The notes beneath the pieces are model-generated. The model ran no database searches. It was given only the letters and a program-made list of their open reading frames with translations, and was not told the origin of the DNA. This document shows positions 60,612-64,000 of a stretch of DNA of 64,000 nt, piece by piece (the stretch's first letter is position 1; every line of letters starts with the position of its first letter). The DNA lies in contig NW_025813700.1 in assembly GCF_021917145.1 (NCBI RefSeq), positions 310,001 through 374,000 on the forward strand, given 5' to 3'. This DNA comes from Hypomesus transpacificus. Taxonomy: Eukaryota; Chordata; Actinopteri; Osmeriformes; Osmeridae. The translations under genes and the position numbers were made by a program.

Positions 60612-61296
60612 ATAGCCTACATTTTGGGAGATTTGTGTCCTCATTGCCATATAAGTCCTCAAGCTCAGGTTTTCACAATAATGATTTTGCTGAGTTTTAT
60701 GCTGCACGGAAAAATCGGGCATAGAACATAGGCATCGCGGGCACACGTGTGTAGAATCGTTATAGCCACACAAACAGCAAACTGCCGTTAGCAGACACAA
60801 ACTCAAGCTAAAAGCGAGCAAACGTAAATCAAACGTCAATGGATTGGACAATTTATTTAGGAGATACACTAAAGTCACATTGACAATTCTAAACAGGTTA
60901 GTGCTATGTACAATCCTACAGTACAATAATTGGTGATACCTAGTAGCAGTAGGCTAACTACTATTTGGGCAGGCTAACAGCTAGCTACAAAAGGGCTGGC
61001 TCCTAGTGAAGTCTTGGCACCGATCCCTAGCTCTGACGCTGCCTTGACGTTGCTCTGGTTTCCTCAAGAGGCAGCGTGTCAAGACACTTAATCCACATAA
61101 AGACTGGCGTTGCTCTTTAAATCCAACCAATCTGTTGAGTGTCTTATGCAGTGCTTAACTAGTAAAATCTAGGTCAGTAGACAACAGTGGATTTTCACTG
61201 ATGCTGTGAACATTACAAGAGTAACGTATGACAAGGATTTAACTTTTGATTTTATTTTAAGAGGTGTCATGGTGGTGCCCAGGTAGCTGTTCTGCC

Positions 61297-62372
61297 ATGG
61301 AGTCAGTGAAGAAGGAGGGTCTCTGGAATCAAGCAGAGGGTTCAAGCTCAAGGTTGGAAAAAGACACAGCTGCTATGGAGCTGGAAGTGTGCAAGTTACA
61401 GGAATTAGTTCGGAAACTAGAAATTCAAAACGAAGCACTTAATGAGAGGAAAAATAACTCTTCTGACAGACAACAGTTTTTTTATGACAAAAGTCTCAAC
61501 TGCTCATGCATGCTCAAAATCTGTCCCACAAGACCGGAGCAAAATCGTACTCTCAGTGTCTGGGGGGACTCTGAGCATGTACAATTGGACAGTAAGGATG
61601 ACCAGTCTCCTCCTGATACTAGTTCCATGAGCAGACTGGGGAAGGAGAAAGGACTTTTTTCGCATGGTAACTCCTGCAAAGATGCATTTGAGGGGACCCT
61701 GGGACAGGAAGGCCAAGAGAAGAGCTGGGAGCCGGAGACAGAAGAAGCACAATCTGCTCTGGATCTGGTGGAAGTCCTGGATGTGGAGACATGCTCAGTG
61801 ATAAAGGATGAAGAGCGCTGGTAATGTGTCATCATGACCTAACTGTTGTGATTGAAGGATTTGTCGAAACCTTCTAAGTAACTTTGTAGGCTATTCAATG
61901 CAATTGACCACAATTACAGTACGTTCGCTCCGCTAAATCCTAAAGCCAATCTATCGGTTCACAGGTTATATGAATCTCAGAAGAAACATGCATTTGTGGA
62001 AGGAAATGTGGAGTCTCCTGTGAAGTGGTGCAGAAAAGTCCTGGACAACCACAGCCCAGAAACAGAGGTGGCTTGTCGCACACTTATTAACATGTTGGAC
62101 CAAAGTAAGTTCTGTATAAACACAAATATTCTAACCCTATCACATGAACAAATATTCCCAGTGAATCTTGATATAGCATGTAGTCGTTTCTTGATCCAAA
62201 CAAACCCGTCATTTATTTCGTTGTTCTTTTTTAGACACAAGGCTGAGAAGGTTCTTTAACACCAGTCCCTATAGACATCCCGTAACCTTCCCTGTAACAC
62301 ACTGTAAGAGATCATCTTACGTTGGATGCAACAAATCAGAGGATAATATGGATCAAGCCTTTGACGGGTCAG
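61297..62372 (+). CDS. SLAIN-motif microtubule-associated protein, N-terminal exons (continues past window)
   Basis: SLAIN proteins bind microtubule plus ends and recruit polymerisation factors. Three exons are visible: 61297-61820, 61965-62104 and 62235-62372; phases join cleanly (TG|G, A|AC, G|). The ATG at 61297 is preferred over the in-frame ATG at 61264, because the 11 extra residues are not family-like. A likely acceptor (TTTTATTTTAAG) at 61260-61261 suggests an upstream non-coding exon. Features: N-terminal coiled coil VCKLQELVRKLEIQNEAL, which matches the SLAIN1/2 start; a low-complexity acidic region; then LYESQKKHAFVEGN and SPVKWCRKVLDNHSPETEVA, the family's conserved block after the linker. 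The remaining exons lie to the right, beyond a LINE insertion. SLAIN1, SLAIN2 or a fish-specific paralogue cannot be told apart. Confidence 0.78.
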
Positions 62373-62475
62373 GTACGGTGTCGCCAGGGCAACAACAATC
62401 AAAAATCTTTTTGATAGTTTTTTTTTTTAATGGAATACGCAATATTACTTTTTCCAAAATGCCTGAAACATGAAT

Positions 62476-63860
62476 CAAATCAAATCAAATCAAATCAAAT
62501 TTATTTGTATAGCCCTTTTTACACGCAAGCATGTCACAGAGGGCTTCACATGCGCCCATAGAACTGCCCCTCAACCAACCTAAACCCTCAAGGAAGACAA
62601 GGAAAAACTCCCAGAAAAACTCCCACCGGGAGAAAAAATGGAAGAAACCTTGGGAGGAGCAATTCAGAGAGGGATCCCCTCCTCCAGAGACGGTTGGTAA
62701 GAGAGAGGAGCAGAACACAAGCTAAACATAGTCATACAGTGTCAATGGGTTTTGAAACACCAAAATCCATTGTTCGGCTTTATAGACGTTGGATGGGACC
62801 GGGAAACTCGCTGTTGGCCGTCATGGAGACTGGATTCCGGGTGACGACCTGGTTCAGCGTTGGCAGACCGACGACCAAGCAGGTCCTGACAGCTCAAACC
62901 CCCCACACCACAGGGAATGTGTGGGGGGGGGACAGAGAGGAGAGCAGGGATTAGAGAATGCCAGGAGCAGCTAACAGTTACAGTCAAAATAGAATGAGAT
63001 CCCCACCGGTCAAGTGTGGACTAGTGCAGCAATTTAACAGAGCAAAAAGGGTATTTGATGCAGCCCCACACACCAAAACAACGACAGCCCCCCTCAGTTG
63101 GAACATGAAATCTGTTCCAGGGGAAAGAACTCTAAAGTAGGTTATACTTATACGAATAAGGATGAAAACAGCCAGTCCCCCGTTGTCTCCAACTAGTAAT
63201 AAAAACTATAACAGTAACAATATACAGCAACGGAACTATAATAATAATAATACTAACAATATACAGTAACAGGTTTACTTTATTTGTAACATCTAGCTGG
63301 GCAATGTGAACATAAGCTATAATTAAAATTTAAAAGTTACATGTGATACACACATAGGCAAGCACACATCCCAGGTTTACATAGAAAGTACACACATACT
63401 TCCCTTTAACAATCATAGAATTGACTAAACAAGAACGTTTTTAATCTAGTTTTAAATGTCGAGACAGTATCAGCTTCCTTAATTGAGATGGGTAATTTGT
63501 TCCAAAGAAGAGGTGCTCTATATGAGAACGCCCTACCTCCAGCAGTTTTTTTCTTAACTTTGGGTATTACCAGATAGCCGGCATTTTGAGATCTTAGAGA
63601 CCTTGCGGGGCAATAGGGTGCAAGGAGACCGGAGAGGTACAGTGGTGCCAATCCATGCAGAGATTTGTAAGTTAGTAGTAGAACTTTGAAATCAGCTCTG
63701 GCTTGGATAGGGAGCCAGTGTAAAGAGATAAGAGTCGATGTTATATGATCAAACTTTCTAGTTTTAGTCAATAGTCTAGCAGCAGCATTTTGCACCCGCT
63801 GTAAGTTTTTTAGGTAGGTAATTGGGAGGCCAGAGAATGAATCAGTCCTATAGAAGAAAA
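62476..63860 (-). mobile_element. LINE 3' end, minus strand, 5'-truncated, with (ATTTG)n tail
   Basis: On the minus strand the frame 63406-63850 encodes the C-terminal tail typical of fish non-LTR retrotransposon reverse-transcriptase proteins: LQRVQNAAARLLTKTRKFDH, SLHWLPIQARADFKVLLLTY, GGRAFSYRAPLLWNKLP and TFKTRLKTFLF, ending at a stop. About 0.9 kb of 3' UTR follows, including the widespread GGAAGAAACCTTGGGAGG-like block. It ends in five perfect CAAAT units (plus strand, 62476-62500), the 3' microsatellite tail. Similarity fades upstream of about 63860, as expected of a 5'-truncated insertion in the SLAIN gene intron. The clade (L2, CR1 or Rex1-like) is not fixed. Confidence 0.8.
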
Positions 63861-64000
63861 ACAACAAAAGCGCCTCAGTAAGAATAGTTACTGATCTTGA
63901 TCCATTCGTGTTATCATTGCCTTTGTACTGCAGATCACAGCAAGGCCTGCCTAGCTTTGTATTCACCGCCAAGCAAAGATTCGAGTGAACTGCATTCCTC

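Noticed and set aside
60417..60926. 169-codon minus-strand frame downstream of prps1
   Set aside because: Spans the prps1 3' UTR end and intergenic AT-rich DNA; no recognisable domain and no splice support.
63406..63972. 188-codon frame as a host gene
   Set aside because: Its core is the standard C-terminal tail of fish LINE reverse transcriptases.

Overview
The window is vertebrate nuclear DNA, almost certainly from a teleost fish. The genes are split into many short exons with GT-AG introns. The intact parts match vertebrate families along their length, including conserved exon sizes and phases. Introns carry a tRNA-derived SINE with the widespread fish tail (GTCGCTCTGGATAAGAGCG), hAT-type fold-back elements, a LINE 3' end and long poly-C/poly-G tracts. 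The species cannot be named from sequence alone.

Layout. (1) 1-2504, +: last six exons of an SLC6 sodium/chloride-coupled transporter. (2) 3561-24237, +: a complete 27-exon retinoblastoma gene (rb1), 908 codons; its largest intron (intron 17, 11749-20661) holds two antisense single-exon GPCR genes, a full-length lpar6 and a second P2Y/lysophospholipid-type receptor with a frame break. (3) 25326-about 30045, +: a DHHC palmitoyltransferase (zdhhc15). (4) 30572-32655, -: uprt, tail-to-tail with zdhhc15. (5) about 32.8-48.98 kb: a 16-kb stretch with no coding exon I can support, containing a hAT element with an 8-bp target duplication. (6) 49032-53867, +: nexmif (KIAA2022), nearly all in one 3.9-kb exon. 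(7) 56846-59372, +: prps1, 7 exons, 318 aa. (8) 61297 to beyond 62372, +: first exons of a SLAIN-type microtubule-associated protein, followed by a LINE fragment to the right end.

How the genes relate. They are not an operon-like unit. rb1 with lpar6 in intron 17 reproduces the human 13q14 arrangement, while zdhhc15, uprt, nexmif and prps1 are human X-linked genes (the first three are close neighbours in Xq13). The window therefore joins two human syntenic blocks. uprt and prps1 both belong to the PRPP/nucleotide family space, but uprt has the degenerate PRPP loop also seen in the human protein.

I found no clearly undescribed biological system. The most interesting points are the broken second GPCR in rb1 intron 17 with a TIR element ending 17 bp past its stop, two palindromic hAT MITEs bracketing rb1 exons 5-6, a minimal start-stop uORF in front of nexmif, overlapping convergent 3' ends of zdhhc15 and uprt, and unusually long C tracts, one forming the rb1 exon 17 acceptor.
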